NCBI GenBank assembly: GCA_015680685.1
Contig: MNCI01019000.1
Location: 158,262-222,261 of the forward strand
DNA length: 64,000 nt
Origin: Gnetum montanum
Lineage: Eukaryota > Streptophyta > Gnetopsida > Gnetales > Gnetaceae
Reading direction: 5' to 3'
Part shown: positions 10,150 to 21,611 of the stretch, one piece after another
Layout of the letters: each line of letters starts with the position of its first letter
Position numbering within the stretch: position 1 is the stretch's first letter
The notes under the pieces: generated by a model
The model's input: the letters and a program-made list of their open reading frames with translations, nothing else
The model's database searches: none
What the model was told of the DNA's origin: nothing
Position numbers and translations under genes: made by a program

Positions 10150-10460
10150 GCCCTATGCTAAGCATGGGAATATTGATGTCAACACTCTCATCTCTCCTTG
10201 TTGATAGGTTATTAGATCAATTTATTGAGAAAAGAACATATTTATAGACTATGCAAACAGAGCATTGATGATGAAGACCATATCTTTTTATAATTTGTTA
10301 ATTGTTTTTTGTCAAACTAAAACTCTCTCCTTGGGAAATTATATCAATGATGTTTTCAATGTTCTTCAAAATTTTGTTGAGGCTTTGTAACCATCCAATA
10401 AATCATTGTGATTTCCTAGATGTAATAAAAATTTCTATTTTCTAATTTCTTAATTAACCA
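10150..10460 (+). mobile_element. LINE 3' end fragment
   Basis: Matches the terminal part of the LINE at 46430-47545 on the same strand. Both read TTGATAGGTTATTAGATCAA-like sequence, then a cysteine-containing C-terminal motif (here RLCKQSIDDEDHIFL), then a shared 3' end containing GATTTCCTAGA and TAATAAAAATT. Only about 300 bases are present, as expected of a severely 5'-truncated LINE copy. Stops occur throughout. Confidence 0.6.
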
Positions 10461-10479
10461 TATGTGCACTAACCTTGTT

Positions 10480-10695
10480 TGAGTTTTTAGATTTTTGGAG
10501 ATGTAAGAAGATCCAAAAAAAGTTTTTATTTTTTTAAATTTTTGGTAGCCTAATATATCAAATGATGTGGGTGACCCAACTAAGAAAAGTTGATTTTTTT
10601 AGTTCCAATATCTTCACGATTTGGAAGAATTTTGGGTCCATCTTGGGCTTGTTGAAAAGCTCGCTCTATGATCTATCAATCTATAAAATTGTAGA
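10480..10695 (-). mobile_element. Copia LTR fragment
   Basis: About 200 bases resemble 29414-29610, the U5 side of the copia LTR. Shared landmarks are AGATGTAAGAAGAT, TTGGTAGCC, ATATCA and GTGGCCC-like or GTGACCC blocks in the same order. It abuts the broken end of element G near 10695. It may be the remains of the insertion or recombination that truncated G. Confidence 0.45.
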
Positions 10696-10933
10696 CTAAT
10701 GGGCTAACCCATTCACTATCAGCAATGGGATAGATGAACCTAGCTTTTAGAAGTTATTCAATTTCTTTTTTTAACCACTTTCTTAAGCTTTGGGTTCAAT
10801 TGCCTTTGAGGTTTTCATCAAGACTTCATGGAGGGGTCAATGTAAATTCTATGTTGGCATATCCTAGGATCTATTCCAGTTAATTCGGATATGACCAAGC
10901 AAAGGCTTTTGACCAATTGTTTACCATTTTCAA
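10696..10933 (-). pseudogene. Element G reverse transcriptase start (truncated)
   Basis: The minus strand reads the first part of gypsy RT, including a KAFAWSYP motif and, after stops, a region ending in the D-S-E-W-V-S-P-like segment near 10700. Similarity to the family stops at about 10695, so the RT catalytic core, RNase H and integrase of element G are missing. It follows directly on the pre-RT segment. Confidence 0.6.
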
Positions 10934-11240
10934 CTATTTTTCTTTTTGTTGAGGAGCGAGCTTGGCATTGATGATTACCAGTTTTCCATTCTTGAGAAAT
11001 GTATATTCCATACTGTTGGGCAACAGTTTTAACTCAAGGGGCTCTTGCTTAAACTTGTCAAGGATTTCTAACTTTTCCCAGTTGATATTTTCGATGTCAA
11101 GACTTGGAAGTTGGCAATGGACTTTCTCTAATGTGTCTATGTTATCGATGTAGGTGCAAGTCAAGCTCTCAGTTGGTTCCATGCATATAGTTGATTTGCT
11201 TTCTTGGTCAGCTATTAGCCACTGGGTGCCTTCCTATCTT
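10934..11240 (-). pseudogene. Element G pre-RT linker
   Basis: Open frame 11182-10934 begins MEPTESLTCTYIDNID and ends MEYTFLKNGKLVIINAKLAP, a segment present in E, F and H between protease and RT. In F the same segment is split by a solo LTR right after L-E-L-K. Sequence just upstream (11240-11183) matches the QRCLY/GTQWL linker of F. The function of this linker in Athila/Tat-like elements is unknown. Confidence 0.75.
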
Positions 11241-11287
11241 GTGGCTGTTGTATACAGGCATCTTTGTATGTTAGTTATTTGTGCACA

Positions 11288-11990
11288 CTAGTTGCATGCA
11301 GGCAATGTTAAATGTTGTACAAACCAGGAATTCTGTACGCAGTTGCACCCTGTGTCACTGTATGCAATGCATAGAACTTTCTTCTTCTCAATCTTTCCAA
11401 ACATATTTTCTTTCAATATTTTTAGGGAAAGATCACATATTCCTAGGCATGCATCAATTATGCTTAGCCATGCTCTTTCCATAATTATTGGAAAGTCCCC
11501 CTTACAGTTGTTGACTTGAATCACTAGGAAATCGGCTAGATACGACCACCCACAAACAATGGTGACAATGTCCTCCACTAGTCCTAGTGGGATAGTGATA
11601 GACTAGTTGGCAAACTCTAAATGAATGTTACTCTTTTTAAGTGGAGGTAGGTTCTAGGCTTTGCACATTTCTTGGGAAAATGAGTAAACACCATAAACTG
11701 AATCCAAAAGAGCTTTACAAGGCTCATTCCCAATGATTTACAAATATATAAGAGGACTTCCAGGATTAGAGAATTTCCTAAGAATATGGCCAGCTTTAAT
11801 CCAATCAGTGATGGCATGAGTCAACATGACCATGTATGTTGGGTGCAATTTTTGGTTCAATGAAAGCTTCGAAGATTCAAATGATGGTGAGGCCTTTGGA
11901 GAATTAGCTGGTTGTGGTTGTAAGGGGTTGGTTGGACTGTTGGTTCTAAAGAAAGGTCTCTTCTTTATGCGGTTGTCCAAACCAATAGTA
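11288..11990 (-). pseudogene. Element G aspartic protease region
   Basis: Minus-strand frames 11980-11738, 11817-11617 and 11578-11288 cover the gag tail and protease. KKRPFFRTNSPTNPLQPQPA starts the segment. The active site is degenerate (D-S-V in place of D-S-G, near 11705). Later parts include EDIVTIVCGWSYLADFL, KGDFPIIMERAWL and IEKKKVLCIAYSDTGCN, all shared with F (57097-57288) and H (24631-24422). The altered triad implies no protease activity. Confidence 0.7.
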
Positions 11991-14360
11991 GGTTGAGGAT
12001 TGATAGCCCTTGTAGCATTATAGTGTTGCAGTTGGGTAGGGAGCTCACCCTACATAGTTGGAGTAGATGGTAATGGAGCTAAGGATGGAAGAGGTGCAGT
12101 TGGATGAGAAGGATAGTACGTTGTTGGAACATCACCCCTAGGGGAAGGAGTTCTATAGTATTCATGGGTTTGGTACTGAGACTGAGGAGCAACATGACTA
12201 GTAGAGTCACGTGGAGAGATCAGCTATTGCACGTAGTATCCGTACAAGTCAAGTTGACGGTAAGGGTATTATTATTGTGGTAATGAAATTTCCCATGATT
12301 GTGGGTGTTTCCACTGTTAATACTATTCATTCTATTGTGGTGGAGCTCCACTCGGATAATACATCAAAGGTTGGTGGAACTGCCTTGGGTTACCTTGAGG
12401 ATAAGGTAACTTTCAGGGTGTTTTCCATCTGTTCAATTGTGGGTTTAGTGCATACACCCTAGACTCCTGTAGATGTGAGACTACTGGGCAACATCCCTTA
12501 GGATGGTCATATTGGCATATCTCACATCCACCATCATTGTCTATGTTTGAATCCATAACCTCTTCAATGATGGTAACTTTTCCCTTACTTTTGTTACATG
12601 CATATTCAGTTTCCTTTTTTTTTCTCCTCTCTTGGTCACTACTTTACTCTCTAGACTCCTCTACTATTTTTAGAACGGTTTGAAATTTATCATCTAGGGA
12701 GTTCCACATTTGATCTACCTTTGTTGATACTTTTGATGCAAATTTTTAAATGGGTAAAGTTTTTCTATTCACCATCTCTTCAAGTGGTGACTCTTCTTCA
12801 TCTTCACAAAATCTAACTTCCTACTTCCGAAGGGAAGGATCTCTGTTGCATTCCTCCACACTTTCTCTTTTCCTTAACTCACCTTTCTCCTTGGAAACTT
12901 GGTCCAAAAATCTCTATACTTGATGGGCTCTAAGCTCGAATAGTCTTCCTTGGGCATAATTCCCAAGGGTTCTTCGTGTTTCATACCTAAGCCCATCTAC
13001 AAGATGGCGTAGTTGTTTCCTCTATGAGTAACCATGGCCAGGGAAATAATGTAATAATGCATAATATTGGCCCATGACAACATCCTAGGTTTCGTGTCTT
13101 CCTTGTTTCCATCCTTGGATTTACTTACACAGATTGGACACTCGAGAGTATGTTTGATACTTATCGTTGACTAGCTCTAACATAGTACTCTATCGACGAA
13201 TGGATTCCAGTTCTAAGAACTGGTACCAGCTTTCTGCTTCTTTGATCAATGTCCATGGAAACAACTTGAGTTTTTTCCACTTATTTTCTATGTTTTGTAA
13301 GGCACATGCATCGTGAAATGCTTGTAGATGGTTTTGAGGATCAGCGTTGTATTACCCTTCAAATTATCGGATGTTGTTCATGTCTAGTCTTTTGATCCTA
13401 CTATCTCTCTGGTGCCTTGTTGGGATTCTAACGGTCTCTGTTGTATCTAACATACTTCAGGTGACGAGTAGGGGTTCATTGTAATTGTACTGTCTATGAT
13501 ACCTATGCCATTCCCTACTCTCCCTTCTTTCATGATTTGTTTTTCTAGAATGCCCTTGTCTCCTTTCTCAACTGTTTTCCCTATGATCTCTATTTTTCCT
13601 ACTATTATTCTCAGGGTCTTTTCCATTGTGACTACATTCTGATCTTGAAGGAGAGGGTGAAGGAGATGATGAAGGTAAAGAGGAAGAAGGACTATCACCA
13701 TGCTAGTGCCTGCTACCCTCTCTTCAATGGTCACAACCTCGGTCGCAGTTACGATTAGAATGTCCATCTTTATCATGCATTCATGTTCCTATTTTGGATC
13801 CTTTGTGTCCACTGGTATCAGAACCTAAGTTATGGATAATTGAGTGAAGGTTCTAATACACAACCCCTTGACCAAAGACAATAGGAGGAACATCGTTTTG
13901 CGGAAAACCTCCTAAGGTAGGTTCACCATCCTCATTTTCACTTAGGACATACAGGATGTCTTGAGACCACTTCCCCTTCATATATTTGTAATGTCTCTCC
14001 TGTTGTAGGTCCCTTTGATGTTGTGCCTCCATAGGTTGATATTGTCTCAAGTCATGTTCATGCATAATGTATTCTGTCTGTAAGTGTTGCATGTCAATTC
14101 GTGTGAGAGCACGAAGAAGCATGCTTGTAATTGAGCAATTGGAAGGTAAAACTATGTTACCTTCTAAATCACACCAACATAGTTGTTCATCCTAGTGAAG
14201 AATAAAGGTAAATTCTGGTATATACTCATCAGGATGAGCATATACCAAGCAAAATTGTTGGGGCACTAGCGGGTCATCATGTGTACTCCACCTCTCATTG
14301 TTCATGGTGTAAGACCTAGGCTATGAATCACTCTTGTAAGAAGAAGGAGACATGATTAAT
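11991..14360 (-). pseudogene. Element G gag
   Basis: Starts near 14355 with MSPSSYKSDS. The N-terminal block has the DEYIPEFTFILH motif. 14122-13853 contains LQTEYIMHEHDLRQYQPMEA. A serine- and arginine-rich stretch lies at about 13720-13500. The core near 13420-12950 includes KRLDMNNI, HLQAFHDACALQNIENKW and SRVSNLCK. An atypical zinc knuckle, CEICQYDHPKGCC, lies near 12520. The proline/glutamine-rich tail (YPQGNPRQFHQPLMYYP) runs to about 12000. Frameshifts and stops throughout mark it as a pseudogene. Confidence 0.8.
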
Positions 14361-14473
14361 TATTCAATGTGCAATACTTTTCTCTTTTCAATGATTGTGG
14401 GATCACTAACCCTAAGGATTCATTCCAATGATGAAAAGATTCCTAAGTTCTAATTAGTGCACAAACAACAAAG

Positions 14474-14491
14474 TCCTTGGCAATGGTGCCA
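14474..14491 (-). other. Primer binding site of element G
   Basis: On the minus strand TGGCACCATTGCCAAGGA, four G-to-A changes from the tRNA-Asp complement. It lies one base from the LTR end at 14493. Confidence 0.75.
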
Positions 14492-14492
14492 A

Positions 14493-15344
14493 TGATGAGC
14501 AATGAGGTACCCCTACGCTCAACCATACAAATACGAGCGTTCACGCATGATTCGATCAAACTCCAAGGACTAAGTGCTTATGCACCTTCGTAGAAGAAGG
14601 ATGGGTTATGCAATCATTATCTTCCTAAGCTTACTTGTATGACATAATTGTATGGTTAAGTAAACTTGAGGTATGTGATTTTTATGCTTTTTATGTGTTA
14701 TGTTCCTAGTGCTTAAAATGGAGAAATGAAATAATTAAGTAACTAATTTAATTTAATTAATCAACTAGGCTCTAACTAGTCCTAACACTAGCATCTGTTC
14801 CCACTCTTCGTACAAATCCTGAACTGGTGTAACACTACTAGGATTACCAAACGCTAGTCGTTACTGGATTACCAAGTGTTTCACGTATGCTCGAAGTGGT
14901 CGTACTAAGTGTGCTCACTTGTTGAAAATTAAAAAATTAATAAAAATAACCAATTAACTATGAAAGCATTAAATAACTGTAAATAACATTAAATGCAATA
15001 AATAAGCTATTCTGAATGTTGCAAGGTTCATCACAAAGTTTGTCTTTATTTCTGAACACAAGGTGTGCTCAGGTACACAATGCTCGAATAAAGATTTGTT
15101 TACTTTATGACTCCTACTGTGGACACTTAGAAATGATTCTAACTCTGGAAAGGGAAAACTACAAGAGTTTGGGTAAAGGACTAAGAAAACTAACTACCTC
15201 CTTACCAAACCAAGTGTGCCTGCCTCTTATTTATAGGTGATGAGATAGGTTCCAACATCAGATGTCTGATATCGCTTGGCAGGCTCCGATATTGTAGACC
15301 TGATATCGCAGATCCGATTGTGGTCCTGATATTATGACTCATCA
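14493..15344 (-). repeat. 5' LTR of element G (852 bp)
   Basis: On the minus strand it runs from TGATGAGTCATAATATCAGG (15344) to GCTCATCA-type sequence (14493), with the TGATGA/TCATCA ends of the family. U3 carries repeats built on GATATCAGG/GATATTG (15250-15335) instead of the CATATAC type of the inverted block. TATA is at 15228-15235. The flank at 15345-15349 is TTCCT. No partner 3' LTR is visible because G is truncated at 10695. Confidence 0.8.
15228..15235 (-). promoter_or_regulatory. TATA box in LTR of element G
   Basis: TATAAATA on the minus strand, followed by AGAGGCAGG. It sits downstream of the GATATCAGG U3 repeats. Confidence 0.6.
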
Positions 15345-17900
15345 TTCCTCTACCTTGAATCACTACTACCACTCTTCCAAATATCATCAACTAGTAACAT
15401 CTTCTATGAGATCACCACCTCACACCTCTCACCCTCTATCATATCCTCAAAATTGTCATACACACCTCAATGACATGTCACAATCAGCAACATAGGAAGG
15501 TTCAACATCATAACATCAATAAAAGAATGCCACTTGTGTTGCAAACATATATAGAAATGATAATGCTAGTAGATCTCCACCACAATATTAGAAATGTCCT
15601 TTCTTTAGAATAGTTCCCATGCATAAGCACAACACTCATGGAGCTACTAACTCATCCAAACCAACATAATGCCAATCAAGTGCAACATCCTTCCTCTCAC
15701 AACCAATGTCCTCCAATTCTACATAAAGGCCAACATCCATCATTACTCCAACACCTAATAGAAATGATGAACCTAGCACTGTGGAGAAATAGAAGAATCC
15801 ATGCATCACTAATCATGATAAAAGGTGTAATCACAAGCTAGACATTCGCAAAGTTAACACAACTCCTATTTTGACTCATTGTATGTTTCAAAACCAAGTG
15901 TGTGAGCAACAACCCATCTATGTAGCTATCACTAAACTGGAAGACACCTAGTGGCTTGAAAATGAAATTCTAACACCATTTCACAAATGCATGGAGCTTG
16001 CCTACCCATTCATTAATTCTTGTCACGGTCAAAACCTTAGTCGTGGGGGAGATGCCCTATCCTAAGATGAAGAATTAATAAGCAATTTTCATCTTTTTTT
16101 AAAAAACATTTTATCATTTTTTCATTTCTTGATACAATTTTTTTCCATCCTTTTCAAATTTTTCCTAACTTTGTTTTTATTTCCTTTTTCAATAAGCTCA
16201 ATTGTGAATAAAATGACAAGATGTAGCCCAATGAGGTAAGGTTTTCTCTATGTTGTCAAAGTCATGAGGAACTAATTATCTAGATAGTAAGGCCACATCA
16301 TCCATCCATCCATCCCATTAGTAAGAGGTTCTTACCATGGTCATAATGATATTCTTTTCCATCATCAAACTAAGAATAAACTCATAATCATTATGCTTGG
16401 ACAAAAAGGTGAAGAACCAAGGGAGAATGTGAAGGGTGTGATATCAAGGAATCTTATGGAATCTCTTTAACCACTTTTGTATATTCTATCATGTTGCTAA
16501 GGTTGTAATTATATCCTTGTAAATTTAACAAAAAATGGGAGTAAGAGTAAAATAAGTGTTGCCTTAACATGTCACTAGAAAGATATGTCAACCATGCCTA
16601 AAAGTTGTCCTCTGGTAAGGTTGACACAGATAAAAATAAAATAAAAGAGCAGAGAATAAATTTTTGAGGGTCCCATTGGGAAGACATGTTACCCATGCAT
16701 AAAGGTTGGTGGCTTCTTATAAATTAAACAAAATTTTACCATGAATAAACTCCTCCTTTGGACAAAATGCTAAGTTATGATACTCCTTGCAATGGTGGTA
16801 GTCTTATGGTTGTAAATCCAAGAGATAAAATAATGGAATGTCACCTAGAAAGTGGTTTAGACTTGGTTTGAATCTTGGAAATAAGGGCTAATGACTACTT
16901 TAATCATTAATAACACACAAGGATTCATTATGCCTATGGTAAGGCACCTCACGTTCTAATTTCTACAATCCTTTCTAAAATCCATCTCAAGTCACTGTTC
17001 ATATGGTCATAACTTATGGTTTTTTGTAACATAGAGTTATTATCTCAAATTGGTCGTTCTAACATGTGCGTTCTGCTAGATAGGTATGTGTTGCATTCAA
17101 CCCCTTTGGTGCCTACAGACATTTTTAGGTGTGATTATACAAGGGTATTAAGGGCTGGAGCCTACTTTGGGGAGGATCCACTTGTATAAATATTGTAACT
17201 TATACATGTCCAACACAACCACATCATCTTGAACCTTTCCAAGTACATAAATGTCAATTTCAAAACCTTCTCTTATCATAAAACCTATATATTCTATATC
17301 ATGGATTCAATACCCTTTTCTTACATCTTCCAAAGCTTTTAATTCTTGCTATTTCATTTTCCAACATTACTAGTGTCTAAATACGTATCCTCACTTACCC
17401 CAAAACTTTGAACTCTACATGAAACCTTTCAACCAATCACAAAGCTTCATTTTCCATGTTTAATGTCCCCATGAAATGCAATTTTGAAGCCTTCAATATC
17501 AGGTCAGAGGGGAGTCAATATCGACTACCTAATATTAGGTCTAACAAAAACTATAAATATGACCTTAGCGATTCTTTAGAAATCATTTTCATCATTTGTA
17601 GCTAAGGGAGTTTTTGCATTTTTCTCTTGACCAAGAGCTTTGTGCATCCAACTTCCATACATGATATCTAGCTCCATACCACTCTGATTTCTGTGGATTT
17701 CGAACCTATTTGATCCTAAAGTGTTCAATATTGTTGGAGGGATGCTCGTGTGAAAAACTTGTGCCAATTTTTCAAAATTTTCTATTGCTCGGAAGGTATT
17801 ATAAGGGCAAGAATTTTAAAAAAACTTAAGCTTTTTAATAAACAATTAATTTTATGTATGCCAGAACCTTTAAGTAACACTCCTAAGGAATCATAACTGT
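15345..17900 (+). mobile_element. 3' part and 3' spacer of another family 1-like element
   Basis: 15600-16060 holds a degraded coding remnant ending in a reading with HGQNLSRGGDAL. The DNA TCGTGGGGGAGATG (16044-16057) is shared with the end of pol in E and F. After that come landmarks found in the same order in the E (36.1-38.0 kb) and F (62.5-64 kb) spacers: AGAAAGA-ATGT-CC-ATGCCT near 16570, AAGACATGTTACCCATGC near 16680, and CCTACTTTGGGGAGGATCCA near 17160. Near 17490-17560 it carries ATATCAGG-type motifs like the U3 of G. The remainder of the element is absent. No ORF of note. Confidence 0.55.
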
Positions 17901-18200
17901 CATTATCAACCATACATAAAGAAAAGAAGTCAATTACAAAGGATTATAAAAGAAGTTAAATACTTTTTGGGGCATTTTTCTTGAAATTTTTCTAACCCTG
18001 CAATCACATGAACTAAGAACTTAATGAAACTAAGGACACAAGTAAGGTATAAACCTACTGATGATAAATTAAAAACACATAAGTAACACAAAATTCTTGA
18101 TTGATTGCAGATGGCCCAAAAAAGAGGAGAACAAGGAAGACCTTCGCAGGGTGCAAGTAAATGTCCTAGGGGTGGCAAAGGCTGACCATGAGAACAAGGT
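17901..18200. other. Unassigned sequence left of the family 3 LTR
   Basis: No clear gene. On the + strand a splice-acceptor-like TTGATTGCAG precedes ATGGCCCAAAAAAGAGG near 18113, but the reading soon meets stops. If the adjacent LTR belongs to a fuller element, this could be its leader. No primer binding site was recognised next to 18201. Confidence 0.35.
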
Positions 18201-19009
18201 TGTAATAATTGAAAACATCGATGGCTGGAATCACCGAGGGATCAACAGATGCACAACCTAACCCCACCCCCACGTGAGGGCCTATTGGAGGCAGAGATAG
18301 GATGCCCTAAATGATCTTGTTGATCAGATAGGAACTTTTTCGGTTGCAACTGTGGTAGTGAGTGCAACCAGGGGTGGCATGGTTAGTCAAAATATAAATG
18401 CAAATGATGCAAAATAGTGCTAAGTGTCAAAGTGGTGTTTCATGGTGCTAAGTGTAGAGCGTAATCACGAGTGGGGGCAAGCATAGTCAAGGGTTTTGAC
18501 ACAAATGGGGATGCTAGCCCATGAAGACTGCTGCTCGAGCATAGTTAAAACATGATCATGCATTAAAAATGCAAAAATATGTGAAGAAAATGTAAGAAAT
18601 GCAAAGAAAACATGAAAAATGTAGGAGAGAGAAACATAACACCACCCCAAATCAAGTTGAGCGTAGTTAGCTCCAAAAGGGTTTAAAAGGTATATGATGT
18701 ACAATAGGTGTAGTGGAGAGCATAGTCATAGTCTTGATGGTGTCAAGCCATGATGTCTAGCACTCAGTGTGGTGTTCGTGCTTGCTAGGTTACCCACCAT
18801 GGTGTACCATGGGCTATGGTGTCCTGCAAGGCTAGAACAAGGCTGCAGTGGGTTGTGGTGTGTAACACTGCCTCTCTGCCAGTGCCTTTGGGTCTCATTC
18901 ACCCAAATGTCAAATGCTAATGCCAAGAATGCTAACTTCCAAGATGTGGAATGCCAAAAATGCCAACTGGAATGTGAATTGCCAACCCCTAAAATATGAA
19001 GCACTAGGG

Positions 19010-19017
19010 TATTTATA
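19010..19017 (-). promoter_or_regulatory. TATA box in family 3 LTR
   Basis: TATAAATACCCTAG on the minus strand is identical in core to the solo LTR promoter at 59159-59166. Confidence 0.55.
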
Positions 19018-19479
19018 GGGTTAGGGTTGTCATGAAATGCAAATTGGGCACCATGTGATAGCGGGGTAGTTGGGACTACATTGTACCCCAACTATGCTCT
19101 CACCCAATTACGCTTTCCATTGAAGTAAGCGGTGTTAAGATGTGTTCTATCTTGACTAACTATGTAAGGTTGAGAGACTATGACTACATTTCCAACTACA
19201 TGAGAGTGTGTTGAGAAGACCACAATGTACCTAACAAAATGTAAAAAATTCAACTTTTGGAGACTACACTATCCACTATAGGAAGTGGTGTTGAGCATAG
19301 TTACAATTTCGGGGTGAAGTGGGATGAAAAAAAAGATAAACACTGTCGCTGGAGGTGTGTTGGAGCTAATGCAAATGCTGGTGCTACATTATGGAGGTCT
19401 TTGGAGATTGTTCTGCATGTCTACACTTGACTAATCTCTACACTATGGGAGAGCATGATCCCAGACTTAGGCAAAATTC

Positions 19480-20115
19480 TGGAAAATGTGGCTAAGTGCT
19501 GGCTACACTCTAGGGGAGGCTGACTATGCTCTTGACTAGGGATGAGCGTAGTCCCAACACTAAGAAACAATATTGCAAAATCTAGCTTCTAAACTATCTA
19601 TGCTTGACTATGCTCATGAGTGTAGTCCTAATAGTTAGAAAAATTTGCCAAAACTGAGCTTCTACACTAACTACACTCTAGAGTGTAGTCGGGAGTGCAG
19701 TCCTGACACTTAAGAAAAATCTTGCCAAATTTGAGCTTCCAAACTACCTACTCTTGGCTACGCTCCAAGGGTAGTCTTGACAGTTTGAAAAATTTTGTAA
19801 AAATGGGCATCCAGGCTAACTACACTCTAACTATGCTCCCAAGTGTAGTCTCAGTAGTTAGAAAAATCTACCAAAATTGGGCTTCCAAGCTAACTATTCT
19901 TTGAATACGCTCCGGAGCATAGTCTCAATAGTTAAAATTTTTTTTGCAAAAAACTAGTTCTTCATGTTGACTATGCTTGACTACGCTCTCGAGTGTAGTC
20001 TTAGCACTTAGAAAAATTCTGTTGCAAGTGTCGTCATTTTGACACTTAGAAAAGTTTTTGAAATTGGTAGTTTGAGCTAACTACACTCTCTACTATGCTA
20101 AATACACTCTAGTGC
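19480..20115. repeat. Minisatellite with palindromic GTGTAGTC units
   Basis: About eight imperfect units of roughly 65-85 bp. Each has a palindrome-like CTACACTC-GAGTGTAGTC core, then TTAGAAAAAT and a CAAAA-T-GGGCTTC stretch. One core, ACTACACTCTAGAGTGTAGT at 19670-19689, is a perfect 20 bp palindrome. The array lies in the U3 of the family 3 LTR. Short related cores recur in the solo LTR at 57.8-58.7 kb. Confidence 0.7.
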
Positions 20116-21339
20116 AGTGAAGAGCATAGTCCTAACGTTTAGAAAAATTTATGAAAGTGACACTTAGCCAAATTTGCAGTCGAGAAGTAGTAGCTGAAAT
20201 TTTTGTGGTGTTTCATTGGCCCCTCTTTGTTGACATATGGAGGAGTGGCCCAAGAGATGTCAGCAAATAATAGCAAAACATCATAGTAGAGTTGGCACCA
20301 CTCGTCAGTGCAAGATCATGTGTCGTTTCATCACGCTCAAGAGTGCAGAGGATAGTAACATGATGAGGGCAAAGGGTGTAGGTAACATGTTGAGGAGATG
20401 AAATGCAAACAGGAGAGATGAAATGAAAATAATGTATCATGATGCAAGATGTAGAGTCAGCACAGCTAACTATGATCATGGCTTGAGGGATGACTTGCCC
20501 CTAAAACATTGACCTCTCATTGGAGTGCTCATGAGAGAGTCAGTGTGGATTCAAGGCTGGGTTGGTTACAAAATTGCAACATTGTCAATTTGCTTATGGA
20601 TGTGCTTTTCCCAATTCCTTTTTTTAATTTTTTTTTGTTTTCTTGCTTTTTACTTTTTTTCTTTCTACTACAAGGTTAACCTATGTTTGATTTTATGCAT
20701 TAATGAAATGTTAGCTGTAAGGTGTTGGCCATCAAGTGGACTGTGTACCACCTAATAGGCTTTACTTAGATGTAAACACGTTGCACCTATAGGATAGGTG
20801 TTTCCTCCTTGGGATGAGTTGCATTACATTCGCTTGGGCTTTGACCAGCCAACAGAGCCTCCCCATAGGACAAGTTATGTTACATATGCTATAGGTTCTA
20901 CAGTTGAGTTGAAGCAAGTGCCATATGCATCATAGTGCGTATGCATCAGAGGGGTTTGCAAGCTTGAGTATGCAATTAATGCAAGAGTATGGGAATGCAT
21001 AGGGATGGATGTACATAGGCTAAAATAGGATGAGGGGGATGTGCACTCTTGAGTGGCTTAGTTAGTCCAATCATGCACATTAAAGCGATGTGGTGACTTG
21101 CCATTGTGATGAGATGCATCTTTGCACGACCGCCTCTAGGTTTTTGTCCTACAAACACAACTCCAAGAAGACAAGAAAATCACACAACATGAAATGAAAA
21201 TCAAGTGCTAAATGTGAAGATGCTACAAAAGTGTCAAAGGCTAAACTAGTTTCAAGTGTCCAAGAAGCTAGTCAAAGTGTTGAAGGCAATGATGTTGCAG
21301 GTGCTCCAAAGGTTGTGCTAGTGGCCAATGCTCCAAAAG

Positions 21340-21605
21340 ATCAGCAAAATGTCAGCTTAAGGTCTTGGTAAACTGTGAATCTAGTTTAAGATCCTGGTAG
21401 ATTTTGAACCCAGTTTAAGGTCCTGACAGACCATGGTGTGCTAGTTTATAGTCCTAGCAAATTGTTGTGTGCCAATTTACCATCATGGAAGATGAGATGT
21501 TGTGCTAGTTTAATGTCATGACCCAAGGATGTGTCATGCTAGTTTTAACATCATGGTGAATGAGCTATGCCAATTTTAGCATCGTGGAGGATGAATGCTT
21601 ACCTT
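21340..21605. repeat. Minisatellite of TAGTTTAA-GTC units
   Basis: Seven or eight imperfect units of about 32-45 bp, typically GTGCTAGTTTAA-GTC-TG-(A/C). They are at the U3 start of the family 3 LTR. The solo LTR starts with a related CTCATGATTTAGCAC. There is no coding potential. Confidence 0.6.
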
Positions 21606-21611
21606 GCTTCA

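Larger units (their letters stand above)
18201..21611 (-). repeat. Long LTR of family 3 (minus strand, boundaries provisional)
   Basis: The minus strand end, around GGTTAGGTTGTGCATCTGTT and CCAGCCATCGATGTTTTC down to TTACA at 18201, matches the U5 end of the solo LTR at 57591-59809. Both have a TATAAATACCCTAG promoter core (here 19010-19017). U3 (19018-21611) is very long and built of two tandem arrays. The upper limit is placed at GCTTCA (21606-21611), because the integrase reading of element H fades just beyond. No target duplication could be matched, so it may be part of a larger broken element. Confidence 0.5.

Noticed and set aside
19480-20115. CRISPR-like regular repeats
   Set aside because: Units are directly adjacent and imperfect with no unique spacers, and the context is a plant LTR.
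18726-20755. Several open frames of 60-120 codons in the family 3 LTR
   Set aside because: They overlap minisatellite and promoter sequence, lack known motifs, and the equivalent solo LTR does not conserve them.
21300-21320. AAGGT target duplication for the family 3 LTR (18196-18200 and near 21311)
   Set aside because: The right copy would fall inside the array-like part of the LTR, leaving about 300 bases of the same repeat outside, so the match is probably chance.
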